A DNA stretch of 64,000 nucleotides from Bacteroidota bacterium (GTDB taxonomy: Bacteria; Bacteroidota; Bacteroidia; Flavobacteriales; Flavobacteriaceae): contig JAEWJM010000025.1 in assembly GCA_023386585.1 (NCBI GenBank), positions 62,001-126,000 on the forward strand, read 5' to 3'. Shown here in pieces: positions 31,147 through 41,066 of this stretch. The notes below the pieces were generated by a model that made no database searches, had not been told where the DNA came from, and saw only the letters and a list, made by a program, of their open reading frames with translations. Within the stretch, counting starts at the first letter, position 1. Each line of letters starts with the position of its first letter. The translations under genes and the position numbers were made by a program.

Positions 31147-34100
31147 TTAGTTGATCACTAGCTTTTTCACTATTTTTTCTTTTTGCGAAGATTCGACCTC
31201 GATCAGATAGACGCCACTTTGCAGGGATGAAACGTCAACTTGCGTTACTGTCGACGAACCTTCAATTTTCAATACAGTCTTGCCCAAAAGGTTGCGGATT
31301 TCAACGTTTTTGACGGTGCTTTCATTCGCCATTGAAATCGTTACGTTCGATTTCGCCGGGTTTGGATAAATTTTAAAAGAATCCTGCGCAAAATCCGCAG
31401 TTGCCAATGCCGTTACGAATTCCGAGTTGAAAGTGTTCGTAATGATCGCCGGATTAAAATCGAAATAAATCGCAGCGGTATTTTGTATCACATCGCCAAC
31501 CGAATAACCCGGCAGCGGCTTCACTTTGAAGGTCACATATCCTTTTGAAAGCGTCGGATTCTGCATTGTTGCCGGAAGATTGACATGGTCGAATCGCCAG
31601 ATGAGCAAGCTTTCTGTACGATCGAGAACATAATCGTGGCTTGCATCAACCATTTTAAGGGATTCAGGGTCAAGTCGGCTATCCAGATTATCGGCGATCT
31701 TGACATTGATTGCTGCTGCGGTTCCGGTATTTTCAAATCGGATGGTATAATACAGGTAATCGCCAGGCGTAAAATCAGAAATCAATATCTGGTGTCCGCG
31801 CGACTCCATCTTATCATTAGGATCGTACGAACCGATAATAAGCTGAGAAGAGTTTGATTCGTTGTTTTCAGGGGCGATGTCGCCCGACAGCGGAACAATC
31901 GAAGCTGAATTGGTCAAAAGGTCTCCAATCGCTACTGTTGGGATCGTCGGAATCTGCATCACAACATTCATTTCGCGGGATTCAAATGGCTGAAGATTCG
32001 TAAAGTTGTAAGTGAAACCAGTTGCCGTCGGGACAGTTCCGGGTTGTGAAATCGTATTTATGGTCACCGCTGCATCGTGGTCAAAAGTTACTGTTCCCGA
32101 CGACACCGGCTGGCTTCCCAAATTCGTATATTTCACTTTATTGGTATAGGTAAAACCCGGGCGTGGCGCGTTTGACGGCACAACAACTACCTCAAGGTCG
32201 TTGTAAGGCTGGCTGACAGTTACGGGGAAGAAGTAATCCTGAAGTCCGCTGCCAGGTAAGATCGTAAGGTTTGAATACGACGCGGTTGAAAGCGAATAGT
32301 TCGCAGCGTAATCCGGGTCGATCGTAAAGTTCACATCATAACCGTTTGTCTCATCGATATCATAAATTGAATAACTTCCCGAAGAGGCTGTGATATTGTG
32401 GATTGTACCGTCGTTATTCAATTCGTAACCAAATTGCCCCAGCGGGAAAGGCGCTTCACCTTCATCGAAGATCCCGTTTGAATTGCTGTCACGGAATGCA
32501 TTCAGGCGGATTCCATTGCAATCCATCTCGCCCTGGCCGCTTTGCTGATTTATGATCCTGACATATCCCGGCAGATTACTGTAATTGGTAACCATGATCA
32601 GATAATATTGTCCGGGCTGGCCATTCGGTATACTCGCCATTTCTATCGCTGACGGCGAATAACTGCAACTAACAATGTAATTGGACATAAGAAGACCGCT
32701 TGTACAGGCGAGCAGCGGATTTTCATACGGACCGAAGCATACAAAGTCAACATCGAGCGCCTGGCCCGTAAAGTCAATTGCGGTATTTTGCTCAATTTGA
32801 AGCGTAACATTTCCTGGCGTGCTGATCGGAATGTAGAACCACGTAGGATTTGGGGTCGACTGCAGGCATCCGTAGTAATTGCCGGGGTCTGCAGACGGAA
32901 TATTGACAGTGTTAGCAAACGGTTGTCCAATTGCGCTACAGAGCGAGTTTGCCGAAGCACAGGTCGCCGCCATGTTGCAGTTTACTAAAGCGTTTATTGG
33001 CAGCGTATATACAAGATCACAGTCACCGGGAACAATTTCACGTATAAAAACTGCTGTTGTTACATTGAAATTGGAGACGATCGCCCACATTTGAGGCATT
33101 GTAATCGGATTTACCTGTGCATTCAAATCATTGGAATTTGAATAATAAACCAACGTATTCGAGGTGTTGATCTGCGTCGCAGCGACAGTAAGGTCAAAAT
33201 TAATCACGCCATCACCATTATCGTCGCACTGGACGACCGTGCCGAGTTGAACGTTTCCGATTGCGGTCGATTGCGCTACGACGGCAAATTGGGATACCGA
33301 ATAATCTCCTGTTGCATTCGTCTGCAGGCGCGCGTAAATATACTGGAACTGCTGGTTCGTACAATACGATGCAGGAGTGGCAATTGCGCCAACTCCGGAT
33401 TCTGCATCTGCCTGCGAAATATGATAAGTGATCGTGTAATCGGCCGGGTTCAATTGGCCTAAGATTAAAACGTCGTTGCTCGAAAGGTCAAAACAAGTCG
33501 TTTCCGAATCGGTACAAACAACAATGTCGGCCGGTTCGCCACCATTTGCGCACGTTTGTATTAGAATGTTTACCGAATCCACTGCACTACATTGCGATCC
33601 TGTATATTGAAGATTCGCGTAAATGGTAGTTTGGTTCGGTACCATGTTCGTATACGGACTCATCAGCGGATTCACCTGGTTTTGCGCATCAAGCTGCGTT
33701 TCATAGTAGTTAATTTGAACCGAATTGGCATTTGCGCCAAGTTGCGCCCAGATTGTTTCTGAAATCGAAAAAAGATCGATTGATGCATAGCCATCGCCAT
33801 TGTCGTCGCAGACTGTGTAAGTGACTTGCTGAACTGGCGGCGTGAGGTTTACAATCAGCGTTATTGTCGTGTATTGAACATTCGCCGGATTGGCATTTTC
33901 GACTACGCTGACAAATAGTTGCTGCGGATTTGAGGTATTGATAAAGGTTGGCTGCAACGGATTAGTTCCTGCTACCGCATCCGCCTGGCTAAGGAAGTAG
34001 TTAACAGTGTAGTCGACCGCCGAAAGATTTCCAAGTATTTCGGGCGTTTTTGTTGGAAGTACGAACACTCCGAAATCGTTTTGGCTGCATACCGCATAGG

Positions 34101-34176
34101 CTGACGGCGCGGTGATGATTTGAGACTGCGTTCCGATCGTAAAAGCAATCATCAACAATAGTAAAAGTCTTTTCAT
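31147..34176 (-). CDS. Large secreted protein with type IX secretion C-terminal domain
   Basis: A 1009-residue exported protein. Signal peptide MKRLLLLLMIAFTIGTQSQ. Residues ~20-400 are several degenerate repeats around VTYTVCDDNGDGYASIDL / LGTVVQCDDNGDGVINFDL, each with a Cys and a DxNxDG-like turn. A Cys-rich region and a SdrD/carboxypeptidase-like segment (LNAFRDSNSNGIFDEGE) follow, then DUF11-like domains (YTIRFENTGTAAAINVKIADNL). The C-terminal ~75 residues form a type A T9SS sorting domain (FKIYPNPAKSNVTI ... GVYLIEV ... KKLVIN). It is probably cell-surface or secreted by gliding-type bacteria; the ligand is unknown. Confidence 0.88.
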   Translation of the reverse strand: MKRLLLLLMIAFTIGTQSQIITAPSAYAVCSQNDFGVFVLPTKTPEILGNLSAVDYTVNYFLSQADAVAGTNPLQPTFINTSNPQQLFVSVVENANPANVQYTTITLIVNLTPPVQQVTYTVCDDNGDGYASIDLFSISETIWAQLGANANSVQINYYETQLDAQNQVNPLMSPYTNMVPNQTTIYANLQYTGSQCSAVDSVNILIQTCANGGEPADIVVCTDSETTCFDLSSNDVLILGQLNPADYTITYHISQADAESGVGAIATPASYCTNQQFQYIYARLQTNATGDYSVSQFAVVAQSTAIGNVQLGTVVQCDDNGDGVINFDLTVAATQINTSNTLVYYSNSNDLNAQVNPITMPQMWAIVSNFNVTTAVFIREIVPGDCDLVYTLPINALVNCNMAATCASANSLCSAIGQPFANTVNIPSADPGNYYGCLQSTPNPTWFYIPISTPGNVTLQIEQNTAIDFTGQALDVDFVCFGPYENPLLACTSGLLMSNYIVSCSYSPSAIEMASIPNGQPGQYYLIMVTNYSNLPGYVRIINQQSGQGEMDCNGIRLNAFRDSNSNGIFDEGEAPFPLGQFGYELNNDGTIHNITASSGSYSIYDIDETNGYDVNFTIDPDYAANYSLSTASYSNLTILPGSGLQDYFFPVTVSQPYNDLEVVVVPSNAPRPGFTYTNKVKYTNLGSQPVSSGTVTFDHDAAVTINTISQPGTVPTATGFTYNFTNLQPFESREMNVVMQIPTIPTVAIGDLLTNSASIVPLSGDIAPENNESNSSQLIIGSYDPNDKMESRGHQILISDFTPGDYLYYTIRFENTGTAAAINVKIADNLDSRLDPESLKMVDASHDYVLDRTESLLIWRFDHVNLPATMQNPTLSKGYVTFKVKPLPGYSVGDVIQNTAAIYFDFNPAIITNTFNSEFVTALATADFAQDSFKIYPNPAKSNVTISMANESTVKNVEIRNLLGKTVLKIEGSSTVTQVDVSSLQSGVYLIEVESSQKEKIVKKLVIN

Positions 34177-34565
34177 AAGTAAAGGTTAATGCCAAAGAAG
34201 GCGTTGTTATCAATCGATTCTCAATGTTCGTAATTTTTGCCGGGAAACCGTCTTCTCAGTTAATAGATTGCCAACGCAATTATACTAATAACTAACATGA
34301 AATCAATGGCATGAAGGCCGGAGTTTACTTATAACAATCGTTTTTCGATTTACCCTAAGAATCGCAAAACAAAAATGTTAAAGAAATGCTACGTGCGTGA
34401 TTGCAGATGAAGCTTTGCAACGGAGGTCGGGGTTTATAATCACCCTAAAATCAAAAAAGCTATCCACAAAAGTGGAAAGCTTTTCATTGGTCTAACTACT
34501 AAACCTGTCCCTCACTCGCGATCGGGACGAAAACAACACAACTATTTTTGATGCTTTTTCGGAAA
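34177..34565. other. Gene-free stretch upstream of the T9SS gene
   Basis: No ORF supported. The part next to 34176 should hold the T9SS gene promoter (a TTCTTTGG box about 20 bases before its ATG). 34455-34484 is a stem-loop AAAAGCT-TCCAC/GTGGA-AGCTTTT. Between it and the tRNA-Asp terminator lies an 80-base segment with GTCCC/GGGAC pairing that could be a small transcript. Confidence 0.4.
34455..34484 (-). terminator. Terminator-like hairpin below tRNA-Asp
   Basis: AAAAGCT and TCCAC pair with GTGGA and AGCTTTT around one A-A mismatch and an AAAA loop, with T runs on both strands. Confidence 0.5.
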
Positions 34566-34593
34566 AAAAGCACTTCAAAACTGAAGTGCTTTT
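34566..34593 (-). terminator. Terminator of tRNA-Asp
   Basis: AAAAGCACTTCA-aaac-TGAAGTGCTTTT, a 12-bp perfect stem 10 bases beyond the tRNA 3' end, followed on the minus strand by TTTCC. Confidence 0.85.
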
Positions 34594-34602
34594 CCGATTT
34601 CG

Positions 34603-34676
34603 CGGTCTGGACGGGACTCGAACCCGCGACCTCCGCCGTGACAGGGCGGCATTCTAACCAACTGAACTACCAAACC
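34603..34676 (-). tRNA. tRNA-Asp (anticodon GUC)
   Basis: 74-nt cloverleaf on the minus strand: acceptor GGTTTGG with CCAGACC (one G-U pair), anticodon arm CCGCC-CTGTCAC-GGCGG giving GTC, T arm GCGGG-TTCGAGT-CCCGT, discriminator G as expected for Asp. No encoded CCA. Confidence 0.95.
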
Positions 34677-34802
34677 TCGCTTATTATTTCGCCAAACCCT
34701 GAATAAAGACAAGGCGAACTAAACTTTGCGGTTGCAAATATACTACACAAAATTACTCCTGCAAGCCTTTAACGAAAATATTTCTCGGCCAAAAGCAACG
34801 TT

Positions 34803-35729
34803 TTATCCAAACCGCTGTTTTTCCACCAGATACGTGGTGAGAATTTTTTCAAATGGTTCCTCGACCGCAACGGGAACGTACTTAATATTGTTCTGTGCAC
34901 AGCTTGTTGCCAGTTTTTTGAAATAGGAATCCACCTGCTTTTCATAAGCCGACCGCACATTATCCGCAAAAATATTGATCTCTTCACCCGATTCCAGGTC
35001 GATAAATTTACGCGGTGCATTATCGAAGTTGAAGTTGACTTCGGTTTGTTGATCGATCACGTGAAAAAGAACAACCCGGTGTTTATCGTGCTTGAGGTGC
35101 TGCAACGCGTTCATCAGCGCTTCTTCATTTCCCGGCTGGAACAAATCCGTAAAAATGATGATCATTGACCTCCGATGCATTTTTTCGGCGATCTGGTGCA
35201 GAAACGTGATCGTATCGGTATTGTGCGATTCCCGCGGATTTTCAAGAAGATTTTCAAGCTTGTTGAGCAGCATCCGGTGATGGCGGTCGCTTCCCTTTTC
35301 AGGTGCGTAATATTCGTAATTATCCGAATACACGCTTAATCCGACGGCATCGCGCTGTTTCTTCAGCAGGTTCATCAACACGGCCGACGCCAAAACTGAA
35401 AACCCGATCTTGCTTTTGTAAAACGGCTCGTCACGGCCGAGTTTCGGATAATGCATCGACGTGGAGTTATCGATGATCAGATGGCAGCGAAGATTGGTTT
35501 CTTCCTCGAACCGCTTCGTGTAAAGCCGGTCGGTTTTGGCGTACAGCTTCCAGTCGATGTGCTTCGTGCTCTCGCCGGAATTGTACACTTTATGTTCGGC
35601 GAATTCGGCCGAGAAACCGTGAAACGGACTTTTGTGCATTCCCGAAATAAAGCCTTCAACCACCTGGTTTGCCAGCAGCTCGAGGTGCTGGAAACTCGAT
35701 ATTTTTTCTATTTCCGATTCGATCTTCAT
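34803..35729 (-). CDS. DUF58 domain protein (MoxR-associated, VWA-like)
   Basis: A 308-residue protein of the DUF58 family: GMHKSPFHGFSAEFAEHKVYNSGESTKHIDWKLYAKTDRLYTKRFEEETNLRC, then the VWA-like metal site LIIDNSTSMHYP (DxSxS variant). It usually works with MoxR AAA+ ATPases and VWA proteins of aerotolerance (Bat) loci, but the MoxR gene is not adjacent here. The ATG at 35729 starts the family N terminus MKIESEIEKISSFQHLE and has a TATCTTTA box just upstream; the longer frame to 35777 is rejected. Confidence 0.9.
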   Translation of the reverse strand: MKIESEIEKISSFQHLELLANQVVEGFISGMHKSPFHGFSAEFAEHKVYNSGESTKHIDWKLYAKTDRLYTKRFEEETNLRCHLIIDNSTSMHYPKLGRDEPFYKSKIGFSVLASAVLMNLLKKQRDAVGLSVYSDNYEYYAPEKGSDRHHRMLLNKLENLLENPRESHNTDTITFLHQIAEKMHRRSMIIIFTDLFQPGNEEALMNALQHLKHDKHRVVLFHVIDQQTEVNFNFDNAPRKFIDLESGEEINIFADNVRSAYEKQVDSYFKKLATSCAQNNIKYVPVAVEEPFEKILTTYLVEKQRFG

Positions 35730-35944
35730 AGGCGTAAAGATAAAAAAGAAGCGATGGCTGGCGCTTAAAATGTTCATAAAAGAGACGACCCGGAAAACCA
35801 GCCCCGGTTGAAGCGAATATCCTTTTGCCGGTTTCTTTAACGGCGAAAGATAGCAGCGAAAAACGGGACGGTTGCTGATAAATGCGTTATCATCCGCTGC
35901 AAAGAAATCGAAAAAGCTGAAGTCCTTTCAGAAGTGGGAAAATA

Positions 35945-35971
35945 AAAAACCCGGCAAAAAGCCGGGAATTT
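35945..35971 (-). terminator. Terminator of the thioredoxin gene
   Basis: CCCGGC-aaaaa-GCCGGG hairpin 18 bases beyond the trxA stop on the minus strand, followed there by TTTTTTATTTT. Confidence 0.8.
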
Positions 35972-35988
35972 AATAAGGTTGCATTTAT

Positions 35989-36306
35989 TTACAGAACCGC
36001 ATTAAGCGAATCGGCGTAAGTCTGCTTTGGAGCAACGCCAACTTGGCGGCCAACGACTTCACCATTTTTGAAAACCAAAACAGTTGGAATATTCCGAACA
36101 CCGTAACGTGCCGCAAATTCCTGGTTTGCGTCGACGTCGACTTTACCAACGACTGCTTTACCTTCAAATTCTTCGCTGATCTGGTCGATGATCGGGCCCA
36201 CCATTCTGCACGGACCGCACCATGCTGCCCAAAAATCTACCATTACCGGCTTATCTGATTTTAAAACTACTTCTTCAAAAGTAGCGTCTGTTATTGCTTG
36301 TGCCAT
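35989..36306 (-). CDS. trxA: Thioredoxin
   Basis: A 105-residue thioredoxin with the WCGPC redox motif (Cys30 and Cys33), DFWAAWCGPC at the end of the second strand, VGKVDVDANQ, the cis-Pro loop RNIPTVLVFKNGE and a C-terminal helix. It is cytoplasmic and reduces disulfides, using electrons from thioredoxin reductase. Standard length. It lies downstream of dnaE on the same strand but is separated by 102 bp and has its own terminator. Confidence 0.95.
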   Translation of the reverse strand: MAQAITDATFEEVVLKSDKPVMVDFWAAWCGPCRMVGPIIDQISEEFEGKAVVGKVDVDANQEFAARYGVRNIPTVLVFKNGEVVGRQVGVAPKQTYADSLNAVL

Positions 36307-36408
36307 ATTATGAACGCTTTTGATTTATAATAAACAAAAGTAGCGATTATTAGCGTACTATGCCGCCAATTACATTGCTTTTGGCTATCGGAAAATTACC
36401 GCTCACTA

Positions 36409-39400
36409 TCAATTGAGCCTGAACCTGACGTCTAATTTCTCAAGATCCTTCAACATCTCCGTACAAATATTGACTCTCAATTTCCGGCTTGGCATTGAAA
36501 GCCGTGTCACAATGCGGGTTTCTTCAATTTCAGTTGGCGCAGCTATTTCAATATCGTCCGACAGTTCTTCATCGGGGCCGGCTTCTGCCGCAACTGGCTC
36601 GAGCACTGCGGCTTCGGTTTTAAGCAACACTTTTTCAAGTTCCATAACTTCAAAACACACCGAATGTTCACCCCGATTTGCCTGAAAAATCTGCTGCAGA
36701 TGGTGAACCAAATCAGATCTCAGTTCACTGATATTTAAGTTCAAGGTTAGTTTCTTAGCCTGCGTCGAAAGGACGTCCTGCAACTGCCGTATCTCCATGA
36801 ATTGAATGCGAGGCTCCGATCGTTTGCCTGTTTCCTTGTTGACCCAGCCCTCGCGAACGTTGACCTTAAAATGGAGGAACCGGTTATTCGACAGAAAATG
36901 CCTGAATTTTAAAAATTCCTCATCGAATATCCTGAAATCATGGCTTTCATCGAAACCTTCCAAGGTAAATGTTCCCCAATCTTTTCCTGTTTTCGTGCTG
37001 CGGAATTGAACATTAGTCACGATTCCTGCAAAGGTTAGCGTTTTATTGACGTACTGTTCAAGATTTTTCAGGGCATCGAGCCTGGCGCTGCAGAAGTACT
37101 TCATTTCAAATCTGAAATCGTCCAGCGGATGTCCGGAAATATAAATCCCGACAACCTCCTTTTCACGGGCGAGCTTTTCCATTGTGCTCCAGTCTTCGCA
37201 CGGCGGAACTACCGGTTCGGGAATTTGGACCTCACTCGCTTCGCCGAAAAGGCTTACCTGAGCAGAATTTTCGTTTTCCTGAAACTTTGAACCGTAGCGC
37301 ACCGCTTTTTCCAGGAAAGTTATTCCGTCGCCTTCGTCATGGAAATATTGCGCCCGATGTGTTCCGATAAAAGAATCGAATCCGCCCGCCAATGCGAGGT
37401 TTTCAAATGCCTTTTTGTTGGCGGCACGAAGGTCAACCCGTTTTGCAAGGTCAAAAATGGACTTATATTTTCCGGTTTTGCGGCTTTCAACAATGGTTTC
37501 CACCGCGCCCATTCCGACCCCTTTTACTGCGCCGATCCCGAAACGTACCGCATTGTTTTCATTGACGGTGAATTTATAAAACGACTCGTTCACATCGGGG
37601 CCAAGAACCTGAAGTCCCATTCGCTTACATTCCTCCATAAAGAACGATACCTGTTTGATGTCGTTCATATTGTTCGAAAGCACTGCTGCCATGTATTCGG
37701 CTGGATAATTTGCCTTCAGGTAAGCAGTTTGGTAAGCGATCCAGGCGTAGCATGTGGAGTGCGACTTATTGAACGCGTATTCCGCAAATGCTTCCCAGTC
37801 TTTCCAGATTTTTTCGAGTTTATCGGCCGGATGTCCGTTCTCGACCGCCTGATTGATAAATTTTGGCTTCATCTTGTCGAGGACTTCCTTTTGCTTTTTA
37901 CCCATAGCTTTCCGCAGTACGTCGGCATCGCCTTTGGAGAAGTTGGCGAGTTTTTGCGAAAGCAGCATCACCTGCTCCTGGTAAACCGTGATTCCGTATG
38001 TATCTTTCAGCAACTCTTCGCAAGCCTCAAGGTCGTAGGTTATTTCTTCTTCGCCGTTTTTCCGTTTGATAAAACTCGGAATGTACGCAATCGGCCCCGG
38101 ACGGTACAACGCGTTCATCGCAATCAGGTCGCCAAATACCGTTGGCTTCAGCTCCTTCATGTATTTCTGCATTCCCGGCGATTCGTATTGGAATATCCCG
38201 ACAGTTTCGCCGCGCTGGAACAGTTCGTAAGTTTTAACATCGTCGATCGGAAATGCGTCGGGATCGATTTCTACTCCGGTTCGGTATTTTACCAGCTTTA
38301 CCGTGTCCTTAATAAGTGTCAACGTTTTGAGTCCGAGGAAGTCCATTTTCAGCAAGCCGGCGCTTTCCACAACCGAGTTATCGAATTGCGTTACAAAAAG
38401 GTCGGAATCTTTTGCCGTTGCAACCGGAACGAAGTTGGTGATATCGTCTGGCGTGATGATAACTCCGCAAGCGTGGATTCCTGTATTTCGGAGCGTTCCC
38501 TCAAGCACTTTTGCCTGTTGGATCGTTAGTGCGCCAAGGTCGTCCTGCTGAGCAAGTTCGATCAACTCTTTTACGCGGTCAAAATCCTCACTTCTCAAAG
38601 CCGCTTTCAGCTTATCCTTTTCAAGGTTGAAAATTTTCGCAAGGCTCATCGTGTTTGGGATCAGCTTCGAAATCTTTTCCGCCTCGAACAGCGGAAGGTC
38701 AAGTACGCGAGCCGTATCCTTGATCGAGGATTTGGCTGCCATCGTTCCATAGGTTATGATCTGCGCCACTTGCTTCGACCCGTACTTGCCGATGACGTAA
38801 TCCATGACCTTGCTTCGGCCTTCGTCGTCAAAATCGATGTCGATATCGGGAAGTGAAATACGATCCGGGTTGAGGAAACGCTCAAAAAGCAAATTGTACT
38901 GCAGCGGGTCGATGTTGGTAATTCCGAGGCAATAAGCAACGACGGAACCTGCCGCGGAACCCCGGCCCGGGCCAACCGAAACGCCCATTTGACGTGCGGC
39001 CGCGATAAAATCCTGTACAATAAGAAAGTATCCGGGATAACCGGAATTCTCGATTGTGAGCAGTTCGAAGTCAATGCGTTCGGAGATTTCCGAAGTAATA
39101 TCGGAATACCGTCGCTTTGCACCTTCATAAGTAAGATGCCGAAGGTATTTGTTCTCGCCTCGTTTTCCGCCGTCGGATAAATCTTCGGCAATTTCAAAAT
39201 CTGACGGTATCGCGAATTTCGGAAGCAATACCTGGCGGGAAAGGTCGTAAATCTCGATCTGCTCGACAATTTCCGAAATATTGATTATTGCTTCCGGCAA
39301 ATCGGTGAACAATGTCTTCATTTCGTCTGCCGACTTGAAATAATACTCCTGGTTCGGAAGGCCGTACCGATATCCGCGCCCACGGCCTACCGGTGTTGCC

Positions 39401-40908
39401 TGCTTTTCGCCATCGCGAACGCAAAGCAAAATGTCGTGCGCGTTCGCATCTTCCTTATTAATGTAAAAAATATTATTGGTGGCGATGAGTTTTACTTCAT
39501 GCTTTTGCGCCAATTTGATGAGTGAAGCATTGACGCGTTCTTCGTCTTCCTGCTTGTGCCGCATAACTTCAACATAAAAATCGGCACCAAAGGTTTGCTT
39601 CCACCAGATCAGCGCTTCCTCGGCTTGGTTTTCTCCCATATTAAGGAGTTTGTTCGGAATCTCGCCATACAAATTGCCCGAAAGGACAATTAAGTCTTCC
39701 TTATATTGCTCAATAACTTTGCGATCGATCCGTGGAACGTAATAAAATCCGTCGGTATAGGCTATCGAGGACATTTTCGCCAGATTGTGGTAACCTTTCT
39801 TGGTTTTCGCCAGCAAGACAATCTGGTAACCGTTGTCTTTTCGTGTGCGATCTCGATGGTCGTCGCAAACAAAAAATTCACAACCCACAATTGGTTTGAG
39901 GAGTTTTTCAGTTTCTGGTTCTCCGGCTGCAGCACTTGCCTGATTTTTTGAGACAGCCGACTTATTATGAGAAAGTACGTCGCGCACAAAGTGAAACGCT
40001 CCCATCAAATTTGCGTGATCCGTCATCGCAACGGCGCTCATCTTGTTTTTCACTGCAGCTTTGACCAAATCGCCGACGCTGATGGTGGACTGCAAAACCG
40101 AAAACTGCGTATGATTGTGCAAATGAACAAATTCGGCATCGGCAAGCGCGTTTGCATCGTAGGTAATCCCGCGGGCAGTTTCGGCGCCTGACAACGTTTT
40201 TAAGCGTTGGCGAACTTCTTCCGACGCAGCGCGAAGATTGATATGCTTGAGGCCGATCAATTGAATTACGACCGGATTGTTTGTTTTGTAATTTTCAAAA
40301 TATTCCTGCGGAACGTCGAGCTCTTCCTTTGTATAGGCTTCCCGACGGATCAGCTCAAGGAAACAACGGGTTGTAGCCTCCACGTCGGCGGTCGCATTGT
40401 GCGCCTCTGAAAACGGCAGGTTAAAAAGGAATTGATGAAGTTCGGTCAGTGTTGGAAGCTTGAATTTCCCGCCTCGGCCACCGGGCAGCTGGAGCATCTC
40501 GGCCGTACATTCGGTACAGGTGTCGAGAACCTTCATGCCTGCAAGAGGCGTTTCGATTCCCAATCGAAAGAACTCGCAGCCCATGATTTTAATATCGAAA
40601 CCTACATTTTGTCCGACGACAAATTTCGCATGGGTAAGCGCCTCATTGAACGCTTCAAGCGCTTCGCGAAGCTCGACGCCTTGTTCTTCGGCCAATTCGG
40701 TGGAAATTCCGTGTACCCGCTCAGAATCATACGGAATGTTGAAGCCTTCCGGTCGAATGAGAAAATCGCGGTGTGAAACCAGTCGACCCATATCGTCGTG
40801 CAGTTGCCACGCAATTTGGACACAACGCGGCCAGTTGGCGGTATCGGTTACAGGTGCATCATACCGCTTGGGTAAACCTGTTGTTTCGGTATCGAAAATA
40901 ATGTACAT
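36409..40908 (-). CDS. dnaE: DNA polymerase III subunit alpha with fused N-terminal 3'-5' exonuclease
   Basis: A 1499-residue replicative polymerase. The N terminus (1-~190) is a DnaQ-like exonuclease: YIIFDTETTG (D, E), NVGFDIKIM and HNATADVEAT. The PHP domain follows (FVHLHNHTQFSVLQ). The polymerase palm has GPGRGSAAGSVVAYCLGIT and PDIDIDFDDEGRSKV with the catalytic aspartates. The fingers (YQEQVMLLSQKLANFSKGDADVLRKAMGKK), an OB domain (LTFAGIVTNVQFRSTKTGKDWGTFTLEG) and a C-terminal tail come after. The exonuclease fusion is common in flavobacteria and explains the length. The start is ATG 40908 (MYIIFDTETTG); the 18 codons upstream lack family sequence. Confidence 0.95.
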   Translation of the reverse strand: MYIIFDTETTGLPKRYDAPVTDTANWPRCVQIAWQLHDDMGRLVSHRDFLIRPEGFNIPYDSERVHGISTELAEEQGVELREALEAFNEALTHAKFVVGQNVGFDIKIMGCEFFRLGIETPLAGMKVLDTCTECTAEMLQLPGGRGGKFKLPTLTELHQFLFNLPFSEAHNATADVEATTRCFLELIRREAYTKEELDVPQEYFENYKTNNPVVIQLIGLKHINLRAASEEVRQRLKTLSGAETARGITYDANALADAEFVHLHNHTQFSVLQSTISVGDLVKAAVKNKMSAVAMTDHANLMGAFHFVRDVLSHNKSAVSKNQASAAAGEPETEKLLKPIVGCEFFVCDDHRDRTRKDNGYQIVLLAKTKKGYHNLAKMSSIAYTDGFYYVPRIDRKVIEQYKEDLIVLSGNLYGEIPNKLLNMGENQAEEALIWWKQTFGADFYVEVMRHKQEDEERVNASLIKLAQKHEVKLIATNNIFYINKEDANAHDILLCVRDGEKQATPVGRGRGYRYGLPNQEYYFKSADEMKTLFTDLPEAIINISEIVEQIEIYDLSRQVLLPKFAIPSDFEIAEDLSDGGKRGENKYLRHLTYEGAKRRYSDITSEISERIDFELLTIENSGYPGYFLIVQDFIAAARQMGVSVGPGRGSAAGSVVAYCLGITNIDPLQYNLLFERFLNPDRISLPDIDIDFDDEGRSKVMDYVIGKYGSKQVAQIITYGTMAAKSSIKDTARVLDLPLFEAEKISKLIPNTMSLAKIFNLEKDKLKAALRSEDFDRVKELIELAQQDDLGALTIQQAKVLEGTLRNTGIHACGVIITPDDITNFVPVATAKDSDLFVTQFDNSVVESAGLLKMDFLGLKTLTLIKDTVKLVKYRTGVEIDPDAFPIDDVKTYELFQRGETVGIFQYESPGMQKYMKELKPTVFGDLIAMNALYRPGPIAYIPSFIKRKNGEEEITYDLEACEELLKDTYGITVYQEQVMLLSQKLANFSKGDADVLRKAMGKKQKEVLDKMKPKFINQAVENGHPADKLEKIWKDWEAFAEYAFNKSHSTCYAWIAYQTAYLKANYPAEYMAAVLSNNMNDIKQVSFFMEECKRMGLQVLGPDVNESFYKFTVNENNAVRFGIGAVKGVGMGAVETIVESRKTGKYKSIFDLAKRVDLRAANKKAFENLALAGGFDSFIGTHRAQYFHDEGDGITFLEKAVRYGSKFQENENSAQVSLFGEASEVQIPEPVVPPCEDWSTMEKLAREKEVVGIYISGHPLDDFRFEMKYFCSARLDALKNLEQYVNKTLTFAGIVTNVQFRSTKTGKDWGTFTLEGFDESHDFRIFDEEFLKFRHFLSNNRFLHFKVNVREGWVNKETGKRSEPRIQFMEIRQLQDVLSTQAKKLTLNLNISELRSDLVHHLQQIFQANRGEHSVCFEVMELEKVLLKTEAAVLEPVAAEAGPDEELSDDIEIAAPTEIEETRIVTRLSMPSRKLRVNICTEMLKDLEKLDVRFRLN

Positions 40909-41009
40909 GCTTGGGAATAAAACAGTTGAAGCCGGAGGTAATCGTGCAAGACCCCGTTCCAAAAATAGGCTATTTTTAGGGCGTCACTTTTAAAAATTAT
41001 CAACAAAAA

Positions 41010-41034
41010 AAACCATCCACTATTGTGGATGGCT
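41010..41034 (-). terminator. Terminator of the RRM protein gene
   Basis: CCATCCAC-tatt-GTGGATGG stem, followed on the minus strand by a T run. Confidence 0.85.
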
Positions 41035-41066
41035 CTATAAAAAAACTAAAGTTTCTTTCCTGTTTG

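Noticed and set aside
34485..34565. Second degenerate tRNA beside tRNA-Asp
   Set aside because: CTAACTACTAAAC on the plus strand resembles part of a reversed tRNA, but no acceptor, anticodon or T arm can be formed.
37339..38529. 396-codon open frame antisense to dnaE
   Set aside because: It lies wholly opposite the polymerase domain, has no domain or signal pattern, and its codon pattern follows the dnaE frame; a shadow ORF.
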